Shown: piece after piece, positions 24,308 to 32,075 of the stretch
Numbering within the stretch: position 1 is the first letter of the stretch
Layout of the letters: each line of letters starts with the position of its first letter
Assembly (NCBI GenBank): GCA_041477815.1
Contig: JBGOUV010000008.1
Location: 1 to 40,256 of the forward strand
Direction: 5' to 3'
DNA: 40,256 nt
From: JBGOUV01 sp041477815
GTDB taxonomy: Bacteria > Acidobacteriota > Terriglobia > Bryobacterales > JACQDG01
Notes under the pieces: model-generated
The model's database searches: none
The model's input: only the letters and a program-made list of their open reading frames with translations
What the model was told of the DNA's origin: nothing
Translations under genes and position numbers: made by a program

Positions 24308-26103
24308 AGCCGCCCCTCCAGGGCCACGCGAAATTCCCGCCGGAGAGCCTGGAAGAACGCCAGGCGGCGCCGGAATTCGCCGCCGGAGGCGGTGGCGCAG
24401 GCGCGAAACAAAGCCAAGAGCAGGTTGGCGGCGGCCAGACCCCAGGCCTGCGCTCGCCGGCCATGCTTGCGAAGGAAGTAGACCGCGTTGCGTCGTATCA
24501 GCAGGCTCACCTCGCCATACAGGTCGTAGCCCTCGTCCTTCTGGTGATGGACAATGCTATCGACCGGCACGTAGGCCACCTGCCATCCGGCGCGCCGCAG
24601 CCGCAGGGCCAAGTCGGCGTCCTCCACGTACATGAAGAAGCGCGGATCAAAGGCCCCCACCTGGCGGACGGCCGCGGCCCGCAGCAGGACACAGACGCCG
24701 TTGAGCATCTCGGCGGCGCGGACCCGGTCGCCGGACCGCTGGTAGCGCCGGGGAAACAGCCGGTAGCCCGCCCAATCCAGCAGGTTGCGGTAGAGCGAAG
24801 GGTAGCGCAGAACGGTGTTCTGCACCTCGCCCGGGCTGCGCAGGTAGACGCGGGGTCCGGCCAGGGCCACGCGAGGATTACGTTCCAGAAAACGGGCCAG
24901 GCGCCGCAGGAAGTCGGGCGCGATGCACTCGGTATCGGCGTTAAGCAGAAGGATCTGCTCGCAGCCCGATTCCATGGCGCGGGCAAGACCCAGGTTGTTG
25001 CCGCCCGTGTAGCCGACGTTGTCGGCGCTGGCGATCCATTCCACCCCCGGCAGACGGGCCTGGAGACGCTCCAGCGAGGCGGGGTCGGAGGCGCTGTCCA
25101 CCACTATGATCCGCAGTGCGGGGTAGTCCGAGAAGCGCAGCGATTCCACGCAGCGGACCAGCAGCTCGGGCTGCTTGTAGTGGACGATCACGACGCCCAA
25201 AGGCGGCAACCGGTCGCTGAGGTTCAGGTAGTCCATCTGCAAGGCGGCGGACTCCAGGTCAAGCGCCAGGATCTGGGGGACCGCGCGGGTGAGGGCGGCC
25301 AGGGGTTCGGCGGCGGCCCACAGAGCGGCGCGCAGCGAGCGCCCCCGCAAGGCTTCGAGGAAGCGACCGGCCGGAAGGGCGACCAGCGCGCTCCACAGGA
25401 CCCGCGCCCGCGGGTGGCGGGTCGCGTAGCGCGGCCACCCGAGGTAGCCGTAGCGGCGGCCGATGACCAGGACCCAGGGCCAGTGACGCAGCCGCCGGAG
25501 CGTCGCGCGCCAGGTAAGAGCCCGCGGCGGGTGGACCACCACGGCCTCCGGCGCCCAGACGATTTCGCCGTGTCCGCGCAGCTTGGCCGCCAGGTCGCAA
25601 TCCTCGAACGCCGCGTAAGGAAACCGCTCGTCAAAGCCGCCCACCTCGAGGAGAGCGTCGCGTCGGCAGGCCAGGTTGCAGGTCAGATAGACGCCGCCGG
25701 CATCGTTCACCGGAGCGGTCTCAGCAGGACCCAGCGGGTGGCCGGGCGTGACCCGGCCCTCGGCGGCAACGGCGCCCGGCCGCCTCGCCGCCTCCACCAG
25801 GTGGCGCAGCCAGGCGGTATCGGGAATAGTGTCGTCGTCGGTCATAGCCACCAGCGGCGCCCGGGCGTAGCGGATCCCCAGGTTCCGGGCGGCCGCCGGA
25901 CCGCGATTCGCCTGGCGCAAGTACCGCAGCCTGGGCTCGGAGCGGCTCCAGGTTTCTATCCTCTCGCGAGTCCCATCGGTCGAACCGTCGTCGCACACCA
26001 GCACTTCGAAAGAGCCGTCGAGCTGCTGGCCGAGGACCGCCTGCAGGCAGCGCCCGAGCTCGGCGACCTTGTTGTGAGTGGGGATGATGACGCTAACGTC
26101 CAC
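24304..26103 (-). CDS. Tandem-domain GT2 glycosyltransferase (two GT-A domains)
   Basis: 599 residues with two complete GT2 domains. Domain 1 (residues ~1-240): VSVIIPTHNKVAELGRCLQA, CDDGSTDGT, MTDDDTIPD (metal-binding acidic triplet) and FEDCDLAAKLRGHG. Domain 2 (~305-560): VVIVHYKQPELLVRCVESL, VDSASDPASLERL, NVGYTGGNNLGLARAM, LLNADTECIAPDF and FMYVEDADLALRLRRAGW. The two halves are different GT2 subtypes rather than a recent duplication. One polypeptide may add two sugars in succession or form alternating linkages, as some dual-GT2 polymerising enzymes do. A ~65-residue linker joins them. It overlaps the upstream GT2 gene by 11 bases. Confidence 0.9.
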   Translation of the reverse strand: MDVSVIIPTHNKVAELGRCLQAVLGQQLDGSFEVLVCDDGSTDGTRERIETWSRSEPRLRYLRQANRGPAAARNLGIRYARAPLVAMTDDDTIPDTAWLRHLVEAARRPGAVAAEGRVTPGHPLGPAETAPVNDAGGVYLTCNLACRRDALLEVGGFDERFPYAAFEDCDLAAKLRGHGEIVWAPEAVVVHPPRALTWRATLRRLRHWPWVLVIGRRYGYLGWPRYATRHPRARVLWSALVALPAGRFLEALRGRSLRAALWAAAEPLAALTRAVPQILALDLESAALQMDYLNLSDRLPPLGVVIVHYKQPELLVRCVESLRFSDYPALRIIVVDSASDPASLERLQARLPGVEWIASADNVGYTGGNNLGLARAMESGCEQILLLNADTECIAPDFLRRLARFLERNPRVALAGPRVYLRSPGEVQNTVLRYPSLYRNLLDWAGYRLFPRRYQRSGDRVRAAEMLNGVCVLLRAAAVRQVGAFDPRFFMYVEDADLALRLRRAGWQVAYVPVDSIVHHQKDEGYDLYGEVSLLIRRNAVYFLRKHGRRAQAWGLAAANLLLALFRACATASGGEFRRRLAFFQALRREFRVALEGRL

Positions 26104-26944
26104 GGTCCCGCCGCTCCCGCATCTTCACGCTGATGTGGTACTCGTGAATACTGGCCAGCAGGCAGAAGTGCCAGCCCGCCGCGCCGTCCAGGAATCCGGC
26201 CCGCAGGAAGTACATGTAGAGGAACCGCAGCAGGGGCCGGAAGGGCAACCGCGCCCACACCCGCTTCAGCACGCGCTTGCGGCGCAGGGGTCCGTGCAGC
26301 GGATCGGGTTGCCCCACCGGCTGCCGGCGCAGGTTCAGATAAACCGCCGCGTCCCAGTCCGAGTAGCGGTTGTGGCGCTCGATATAGTGAAACAGGCTCT
26401 TGTAGTCGTGGTGCAGCAGATCGTGGCGCAGGTACGCGGCCCGACTCTGGAGCACCACGTGCTCGTGGACCTCGTTGTCGCCGGTGTGGGGGGCCTCGAC
26501 GTCCACCGTCTCGTACCGCCCCAGGCGGTGGCGGAACAGGCGCAGGTTCCAGCTCGGATACCAGCCGCAGTGGCGGATCCAGCGGCCCAGAAAGATCAGT
26601 CGCCGGTTCAGGTAATACCCGTCGGCGTCGCCGGCGCGAGTGGCCTGCCGGATCTCTTCGGCCAGCTCCGGGGGCACGCGCTCGTCGGCGTCCACGATAA
26701 GCACCCACTCGTTGGCGAAGGGGAGATTGGCCAGCGACCAGTTCTTCTTTTTCGGCCCGCCGGGCTGGTAGTGAAACTGCACCACCACCGCTCCGGCAGC
26801 CGTGGCGACGCGGGTGGTGCCGTCGGTGGACTGGGAATCGACCACGAAGATCTCCTCCGCCCAACGGACCGATTCCAGGCAGGCCGGCAGGTTGGCCTCT
26901 TCGTTCTTAACGGGGATGAGAACGGAGACCCCGGTGGGGTTCAT
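26093..26944 (-). CDS. GT2 glycosyltransferase, WaaE/KdtX-like
   Basis: 283 residues from ATG 26944 in an ATGA overlap with the upstream-coded GT4 stop at 26941. Motifs: VSVLIPVKNEEANLPACLES, IFVVDSQSTDGTTRVA, NLPFANEWVLIVDADERVPP (DAD metal site) and HDYKSLFHYIERHNRYS. The tail FLYMYFLRAGFLDGAAGWHF is a membrane-associating segment typical of the WaaE-like GT2 branch that acts on LPS cores and EPS. It probably works at the cytoplasmic membrane. Note that in transcription order this gene follows the GT4 at 26941-28092 and precedes the double GT2. The linkage made is unknown. Confidence 0.9.
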   Translation of the reverse strand: MNPTGVSVLIPVKNEEANLPACLESVRWAEEIFVVDSQSTDGTTRVATAAGAVVVQFHYQPGGPKKKNWSLANLPFANEWVLIVDADERVPPELAEEIRQATRAGDADGYYLNRRLIFLGRWIRHCGWYPSWNLRLFRHRLGRYETVDVEAPHTGDNEVHEHVVLQSRAAYLRHDLLHHDYKSLFHYIERHNRYSDWDAAVYLNLRRQPVGQPDPLHGPLRRKRVLKRVWARLPFRPLLRFLYMYFLRAGFLDGAAGWHFCLLASIHEYHISVKMRERRDRGR

Positions 26945-28092
26945 GGGCGAGCCGCCTCAGCGGCGGCGGCCAGAAGCTGCTCGAAGTGGCGGCGCCAACT
27001 GAAGGAGAGGGCCCGCTCGAGACCGGCCTGGCGGAGGCGGGCACGCAAGGCCGGGTCGTCCAGGAGGCGCCGGCAGCAGCGGGCCAGGCAGGCGGCATCG
27101 CCGGCGGCGAAGAACAAGGCGGCCTCGCCGGCTACTTCCCGATGGGCGGGGATGTCGGAGGCCACCACCGGCACGCCCAAGGCCATGGCCTCGAGCACGG
27201 TCTGGCCGAACGACTCCGCGTAAGAGGGGCAGATCACCGCGTGCGCCGCGCGGTAGACGCGGGGCAGGTCGTCATAGGCCACCGCCCCGAGCATGGTGAC
27301 GCAGCCGGCGAGCCCGAGTTTATGCAGCAGGTGGTAGGCGGCGGTGGTGTCATAGCCTCCAGAACGCAGCCCCGGCGCCAGACGCGCGGATAAGGTGATA
27401 TGAAGATCGGCCTGCTGGGCGCGGAGGGCGGCCAGAGCGTGGAAGACCGTCTCGAAATGGCGGAAGTAGTTGTAGTGGCTGACCAGCAGGAACCTGAAGG
27501 GGGGAGGGGGCGCGGGCTCCGGGGGCGCCGCGCCGTTTTGTCCGGGCCAGGGCTGGAAACCGAAGGGAATGGTCCGCGGCGGCGGCCCCTGCGGACCCAG
27601 GGCGGCGCGCACCATCTCCCCCATGGCCGCGGTGGGGGTAACGGTAATCCGCGCCGAGCGGGCGGAAAGGACGGCCAGACGGGTCATCAGCAGGTGGCGG
27701 GCGGCCCAGCCGTAGTGATGCCGCCCCAGTAGATCGTGTAAATAACGAGGCGTGAAGTAAAGAGCGTTGCGGCTCAGCAGCAGCACCGGCACGGGAGATC
27801 GCAGGGGGCAGAAATTGCCGGCGCACAGCAGCACATCGGCGCCCCAGCGGCGGGCCCGGCGGGGCAGAATCCACTGCTCCCAGAGCAGGCGGGCGGCATA
27901 GCCCGACTCGGCCCAGGCGCAGGTCTGGACCTCGAATCCCGGCGGCAGCGCGGCCAGCTCCGAAGGCCGGCGCCCCGGAAGATAGAGCAAATACTCATGC
28001 GATCCCAGCGCGGGCAGAGCCCGGATCAGATTGACCAGGTAGCTCTGGGCGCCCCCGGCGGTGGCCGAGAGGGCATCAATGGCGATTCTCAC
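26941..28092 (-). CDS. GT4 family glycosyltransferase
   Basis: 383 residues from GTG 28092 (MRIAIDALSATAGGAQSYLV), a GTGA overlap with the stop of the gene at 28089. The longer frame upstream is a shadow. The Gly-rich TAGGAQSYL loop and RALPALGSHEYLLYLPG are typical of plant/bacterial GT4 N-domains. The C-domain has FRFLLVSHYNYFRHFETVFH, CVTMLGAVAYDDLPRVYRAA, ICPSYAESFGQTVLEAMALG (E-x7-E) and VPVVASDIPAHREVAGEAAL. It is soluble and cytosolic. Family members transfer mannose, glucose or galactose among others; the sugar here cannot be told. Confidence 0.92.
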   Translation of the reverse strand: MRIAIDALSATAGGAQSYLVNLIRALPALGSHEYLLYLPGRRPSELAALPPGFEVQTCAWAESGYAARLLWEQWILPRRARRWGADVLLCAGNFCPLRSPVPVLLLSRNALYFTPRYLHDLLGRHHYGWAARHLLMTRLAVLSARSARITVTPTAAMGEMVRAALGPQGPPPRTIPFGFQPWPGQNGAAPPEPAPPPPFRFLLVSHYNYFRHFETVFHALAALRAQQADLHITLSARLAPGLRSGGYDTTAAYHLLHKLGLAGCVTMLGAVAYDDLPRVYRAAHAVICPSYAESFGQTVLEAMALGVPVVASDIPAHREVAGEAALFFAAGDAACLARCCRRLLDDPALRARLRQAGLERALSFSWRRHFEQLLAAAAEAARP

Positions 28093-29228
28093 GGGCGCCC
28101 GCCGAAGAGTTTGTCGAGAATGGCCACCAGTTCGGACGCTCCGGCCTCCAGGGTGATGGAGTCGGAGGTGCGGCGGGCCTGCGCCACAAAGTCCGGCAGG
28201 CGATCCGGGTGCTGCGCGAAGAACTCCATGCTCCTCAAAAAGCCGTCTTCGTCGTACGGGCTGTCGAGCAGAAATCCGTTGATCCCGTCCCGGACCAGCT
28301 CTTCGGCCGCCCCAATGGCGCGACTGGCGATGACGGGCATGCCGGCGGCCAGGGCTTCGTTGATGGCCATCCCCCAACCCTGACCCCGGTTGGCGTTCAC
28401 GAACACGTCGCCGCGGGAGAACTTCGCGGGGACCTCCTCGCGCGGCACCGCGCCGTGAAAGACGACCCGGGTCCGGGCGTGGTCTCCCAACAGCGACTCC
28501 AGTCGAGACCGCTCGGAGCCGTGCCCCAGCAACTCCAGCCGCAGGCCGAGGTGGCGGCGCGCCAGGCGGTCAAAGGCCGCGACCACGGTCTCGACGCCCG
28601 AGTACGGCTCCAGTTGGCCGGCGTAGAAGAAGCAGAGCGGGCGGCCGTTGGGCGGCGGCCGGGGAATGGCCCGCAGGGGCGCGAGGTTCTGATATTGGGG
28701 GGTGACGAAAATCCGGTCCGGCGGAAGGAAGCCGTCAAAATAGCGGGCCTTGGCGTGGGAGCCGTAGAGGATGGCGCCCCGCGCTCCCAGCTTGAAAGGC
28801 AGCAGCAGCGCGTCCCGCAACCGGTCGCGGAGCGGCGAGAGGATCTTGGGCGGCTCGGTCACCAGGACCCAGGGCAGGCGGCGGGTGGTGAGGGCCCACA
28901 TGGCCAACTGCACCGTCGGGATGGTGTGTCCTCCCAATAGCCACACTTCGTTGAGGCCGGAATGCGCCACCAGGTCCAGAATGACCGGGTTGATGTAGAA
29001 CTCGCGCGAGCGGCTCAGCCGCAAGTGGTAGCCGGGCAGCACCACGTGCTCGAAGGCGAGGGGCTCGGGAAGCCAGGGGTTTCCCAGCGCAAACGGCCGG
29101 GTAGGGAAGTCGTCGCAGCAATGCAGAACCCGGAGCCGGATTCCCGGCTGGTGGGCCAGGGCCTGAAAGAACTCCATCTGGTTAGGACTGGGCGCGTTGT
29201 GGAGCCAGGTCAGCGAGTACAGCGCCAT
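28089..29228 (-). CDS. GT4 family glycosyltransferase
   Basis: 379 residues, ATG start at 29228 without a recognisable Shine-Dalgarno sequence. The N-domain has LTWLHNAPSPNQMEFFQALA and EVWLLGGHTIPTVQLAM. The C-domain has CFFYAGQLEPYSGVETVVAA, LRLELLGHGSERSRLESLLG, VVFHGAVPREEVPAKFSRGD, VFVNANRGQGWGMAINEALA (the conserved Glu region) and GMPVIASRAIGAAEELVRDG. It resembles GT4 proteins of EPS loci and is soluble. It follows a 140-base gap, the largest inside the cluster, so it may begin a sub-unit with its own translation or transcription signals. Confidence 0.9.
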   Translation of the reverse strand: MALYSLTWLHNAPSPNQMEFFQALAHQPGIRLRVLHCCDDFPTRPFALGNPWLPEPLAFEHVVLPGYHLRLSRSREFYINPVILDLVAHSGLNEVWLLGGHTIPTVQLAMWALTTRRLPWVLVTEPPKILSPLRDRLRDALLLPFKLGARGAILYGSHAKARYFDGFLPPDRIFVTPQYQNLAPLRAIPRPPPNGRPLCFFYAGQLEPYSGVETVVAAFDRLARRHLGLRLELLGHGSERSRLESLLGDHARTRVVFHGAVPREEVPAKFSRGDVFVNANRGQGWGMAINEALAAGMPVIASRAIGAAEELVRDGINGFLLDSPYDEDGFLRSMEFFAQHPDRLPDFVAQARRTSDSITLEAGASELVAILDKLFGGRP

Positions 29229-29368
29229 TTCGGTTCGTTTTGCGGGAGGGAGGGGAGAGCGGCAGGCGTCGCATCACGGCCTGCAGCGATCAGCATCGCG
29301 CCGCACCGCCCTCCCGGGTTTCTCCCGGCTCTCGAGGGCTTGACCCCCGGAGGTGGAATCGCTGCGGG
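29229..29368. other. Structured intergenic gap with possible 32-codon ORF
   Basis: This is the only sizeable gap inside the main cluster. An 8-base inverted repeat, GCAGCGAT (29283-29290) and ATCGCTGC (29358-29365), flanks a smaller hairpin, CCGGG (29314-29318) with CCCGG (29324-29328) around TTTCT. On the minus strand an ATG at 29372 overlaps the preceding stop as ATGA, like most junctions here, and opens a 32-residue frame to 29274. The peptide (MTRSDSTSGGQALESREKPG...) is hydrophilic and resembles nothing I know. It may be a decayed gene start, an attenuator or chance. Confidence 0.35.
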
Positions 29369-30355
29369 TCATGCGGATCTCCGGGTGGATACCGGGGCGT
29401 CCGCCGGGCGCAGCCCCGCGATAGCCGGCATCCGGTGCGGCCGGACGCGGTAACGGCACATCACGGAGTTGAGAAAGAAGCATTGGAGCCAGTAGTAGAT
29501 ACTGACGTAGTTGCCCGGCGCCAACAGCCACCCTTCAAACAGCGCATTCACCGTCAAGGCGGCCACCGAGGCGTAGACCGCGGTGAACCAAGGATCCCTG
29601 ACCCGCCAGCAGAACCACGCGCCCTGGAAGAGCAATCCCAGCAGGGCCGTGAAGAGCACCGCGGAGCCCAATACGCCGACCTGGCTGAGCGCGGACCAGA
29701 TGCTGCTCCCGGTTTCCGCCATGTTGTAACCGGTGGAGGCATCGACCGTCCAGGTGGATTGGGACTCACTCGAGATCCCGAAGCCCATTCCCAGCCAGGG
29801 ATGTTGCTCAAACTGCCGCTGGACCAGCTTCCACGGCTCTCTGCGGCTCTGCAGAAGATCTGACTGCCCGCGCGGGTGCTTGAGCACGTATTGGCTGATC
29901 AAATTGGGGATGAAGTTCGGCTCGGACACGGCGCGGGCGGCGAAGAAGATGGTGACTACGGCCAGGAGGAGCCCGATACGGCGGTTGGCATGGACCAGGC
30001 ACAGGATGGTAGCCGCCACCGCCACCGCCAGCAGACCGGCGCGGGACCCGCTCCACAGCAAACTGTACAGGATCAGGGCCACCCCTGCGGAAAGGGCCCA
30101 CTGCGGGGCGCCCCACCACCGGGCGCGCCGGATCAACGGCACGCTTATCCAGGCCAGGGCCAGGGCCACCAGCACGGCCCAGGCGTTCGGGTTGCCCTGG
30201 TAGCCGGAAAACCACCCCCGGAACGTCGTCCGCGGACCGATGCCCAGCACCGTACCGGCCAGGGGCAGAGCAATCATGACCCCGGTGAACGCCAGCAGGC
30301 CGGTCACCAGGCGGCGGGGGGCGGCCGGTCCATAGAGTTCCACCAACTGGCGCAC
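29369..30355 (-). CDS. O-antigen ligase/polymerase (Wzy_C), C-terminal part after a frameshift
   Basis: 328 residues read from GTG 30355. It contains hydrophobic segments, RGWFSGYQGNPNAWAVLVAL, LLWSGSRAGLLAVAV, the Wzy_C-type loop WKLVQRQFEQHPWLGMGFGI and ETGSSIWSALSQVGVLG. These are the conserved middle and end of O-antigen ligase-type polymerases, which join lipid-linked repeat units in the periplasm. The normal N-terminal membrane helices are missing here and are found in the next upstream frame (30304-30837). A shift of one base back near 30362-30370 (at GTG TTT CGC) would join the two into a ~490-residue protein. This is therefore most likely the distal part of one broken, misread or frameshift-expressed gene. 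Confidence 0.75.
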   Translation of the reverse strand: MRQLVELYGPAAPRRLVTGLLAFTGVMIALPLAGTVLGIGPRTTFRGWFSGYQGNPNAWAVLVALALAWISVPLIRRARWWGAPQWALSAGVALILYSLLWSGSRAGLLAVAVAATILCLVHANRRIGLLLAVVTIFFAARAVSEPNFIPNLISQYVLKHPRGQSDLLQSRREPWKLVQRQFEQHPWLGMGFGISSESQSTWTVDASTGYNMAETGSSIWSALSQVGVLGSAVLFTALLGLLFQGAWFCWRVRDPWFTAVYASVAALTVNALFEGWLLAPGNYVSIYYWLQCFFLNSVMCRYRVRPHRMPAIAGLRPADAPVSTRRSA

Positions 30356-30837
30356 TGCCAGCGAAACACATAAAACACACCCACCATCGCGGCCAACTTC
30401 ACCGCGCTCAGGCGGGCTGCCAAGCTGTCGAACGCGGTAACCGCGGCAACCACCAGAAAGACCACCATCAAATAGTCGAAGCTGTTAAACGCGGCCCGGC
30501 GACCAGGCGATTGGCGGAAGAAGAACCGCACCGCTAATATGACCACAGCGGCCCCCAGGTAAACCCAACGCAAAGTGGCAAACATCTCCGCCAAACCCTC
30601 CGTGGAAGCCGCCAGAAAAGCAAATCCCAGCACGCCCAGGGCGTATTCCAGGGGGGCGAACAGCAGGTTGAGCAGCAGGGCCGTCAGCAGCATCGCCCAA
30701 CCCGGCGCTCTCCCCGCCCCCGGGATCGGCAGAAATAGAATGACCAAGCCGATGTGGAAACACGCGATCAGAAGCACCGCACGGGTGCGACGTACCCGAT
30801 CGGTGGCGGCTCCCGAGAATACCAGTTCTGGGCTCAT
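30304..30837 (-). CDS. O-antigen ligase/polymerase, N-terminal part before a frameshift
   Basis: 177 residues from ATG 30837, in an ATGA overlap with the upstream polymerase stop. It holds about five membrane segments (VLLIACFHIGLVILFLPI, WAMLLTALLLNLLFAPLEYA, WVYLGAAVVILAVRFFF, FDYLMVVFLVVAAVTAF and KLAAMVGVFYVF), as expected for the first helices of a Wzy/WaaL-type protein. After FYVF the sequence loses membrane character (RWQCASWWNSMDRPPPAAW) and stops at 30304. The frame beginning at 30355 takes over with the missing half. A single-base loss in the T-rich stretch GTGTTTTATGTGTTTCGC would explain it. Confidence 0.7.
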   Translation of the reverse strand: MSPELVFSGAATDRVRRTRAVLLIACFHIGLVILFLPIPGAGRAPGWAMLLTALLLNLLFAPLEYALGVLGFAFLAASTEGLAEMFATLRWVYLGAAVVILAVRFFFRQSPGRRAAFNSFDYLMVVFLVVAAVTAFDSLAARLSAVKLAAMVGVFYVFRWQCASWWNSMDRPPPAAW

Positions 30838-32075
30838 GCCTCGGATCGAGCCGCTGCCAGGTGAGGCACAGCGACAGCTTCCACTTGAACCGCCGGCGGC
30901 AGCAGGGCTAGGGTGAGGAGCCAGGCGGCGGCCACGGCCGGTATCTGGAAGGGAAAGTCCACCCAGCTATGGACCAGCACCGCCATCACCGGCAACACCG
31001 CCCGAAGCCACTGGTCCACCGTCCAGCGCCGCCGGAACAACAGGCCCAGGACCCAGGCCAGTGACACCGGACCGAGCACTCCCCACTCCATGGCGAACTG
31101 CACCGGATCGTTGTGGGCGTGCGGCCAGAACAAACCCACATCGATGGGATTGGCCGACGGATAGACCTGGTCGAAAGTGCCCGCTCCGTAACCGGTCCAG
31201 GGGCGGCTCAGAAACAGTTTCCAGGTGGCTTGCACTACGGTCCAACGGATCTGGTAGGGTTGCTCCTCTCCAAAACGTCCGGCCACGGAGTCGCTGCGGG
31301 ATACCATAGCCAGCAGAACGGCCACCACCGCCAGGGCGGAAGCAGCCAGCACCAGCCGCTGGCGTTTCTGCGCGGCCTGCGGCCGGCGGGATTTCCAGCC
31401 CTTGACGACCAGCACCACCACCGTCTCCAACCCCACCAGCACGATCCCCGCCCGCGAGGCGCCCACCACGGCGGACGCCAGCAGGACCAGCAGCACGCCC
31501 ACGTAGATCATCCGCTTGTCATCGGGCCGCAGCACCAACAGCGCCGCCGTGGGGGTCACCAGCTCCAGCAGAGCGGCGAAGTGATTGGCGTTCACGAAGG
31601 GTCCGAAGAGGCGCCCCTCCGGCACCACGATCGACCAATAAAGCAGGCCGGGGGCGGTAAAATTCTGCACCAGTCCGAACACGCACACGGCGAAAAGAAA
31701 CCACACCAGCGCCCGTCCGAACATCCGGCGGATCGACTGGTCGGTAAACACGTGGGTGGCGACGACGAACAGGAGCCACAAGGCCAACCACTTGAGCGCC
31801 TCGGCGGCGGTACGGTAGCGGTATACGGTGAGTCCCAGCCCGTACTGTAACCCGGTCCAGGCCGTTACCAGACCCCAGGGGAGGTAGAAGGGATTCCACA
31901 CCGGCCGGGCCGCCCCCAGGGCCAGCCGGAAGGCCCACGCCACGCTCAGCAAGGAGACGCCAATCTCGAAAATCATGAGGGCCCATTGGTCCACGGCCCC
32001 GAAAGCCATCACCGCAAAGGCCAGCAGGACCAGCAGCGCTACGGCGGAAACGAGACGAAAACGGTAAGGGGTCAC
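30834..32075 (-). CDS. wzy: O-antigen ligase/polymerase family protein (Wzy_C), intact
   Basis: 413 residues from GTG 32075, a GTGA overlap with the TPR gene stop; the longer frame upstream is a shadow. About 10-12 membrane segments. Conserved family features are GRLFGPFVNANHFAALLEL, VVGASRAGIVLVGLE, TWKLFLSRPWTGYGAGTFDQ, and FWPHAHNDPVQFAMEWGVLG, the His-Asn and Glu-x-Gly loop of Wzy_C proteins. It likely polymerises flipped repeat units in the periplasm, or ligates the chain to an acceptor. It is next to a second homolog, the frameshifted gene at 29369-30837, so the locus carries or carried two such enzymes, perhaps one polymerase and one ligase. Confidence 0.88.
   Translation of the reverse strand: MTPYRFRLVSAVALLVLLAFAVMAFGAVDQWALMIFEIGVSLLSVAWAFRLALGAARPVWNPFYLPWGLVTAWTGLQYGLGLTVYRYRTAAEALKWLALWLLFVVATHVFTDQSIRRMFGRALVWFLFAVCVFGLVQNFTAPGLLYWSIVVPEGRLFGPFVNANHFAALLELVTPTAALLVLRPDDKRMIYVGVLLVLLASAVVGASRAGIVLVGLETVVVLVVKGWKSRRPQAAQKRQRLVLAASALAVVAVLLAMVSRSDSVAGRFGEEQPYQIRWTVVQATWKLFLSRPWTGYGAGTFDQVYPSANPIDVGLFWPHAHNDPVQFAMEWGVLGPVSLAWVLGLLFRRRWTVDQWLRAVLPVMAVLVHSWVDFPFQIPAVAAAWLLTLALLPPAVQVEAVAVPHLAAARSEA

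Noticed and set aside
21330..24464. A 1044-residue open frame covering the flippase and beyond
   Set aside because: Only the part from 22691 is a flippase. The rest overlaps the intact GT39-like gene in another frame and has shadow-type composition.
30340..30385. Programmed -1 frameshift at a canonical slippery heptamer
   Set aside because: The region is T-rich, but no X-XXY-YYZ heptamer in the correct frame could be found, so simple indel or sequencing error is more likely.
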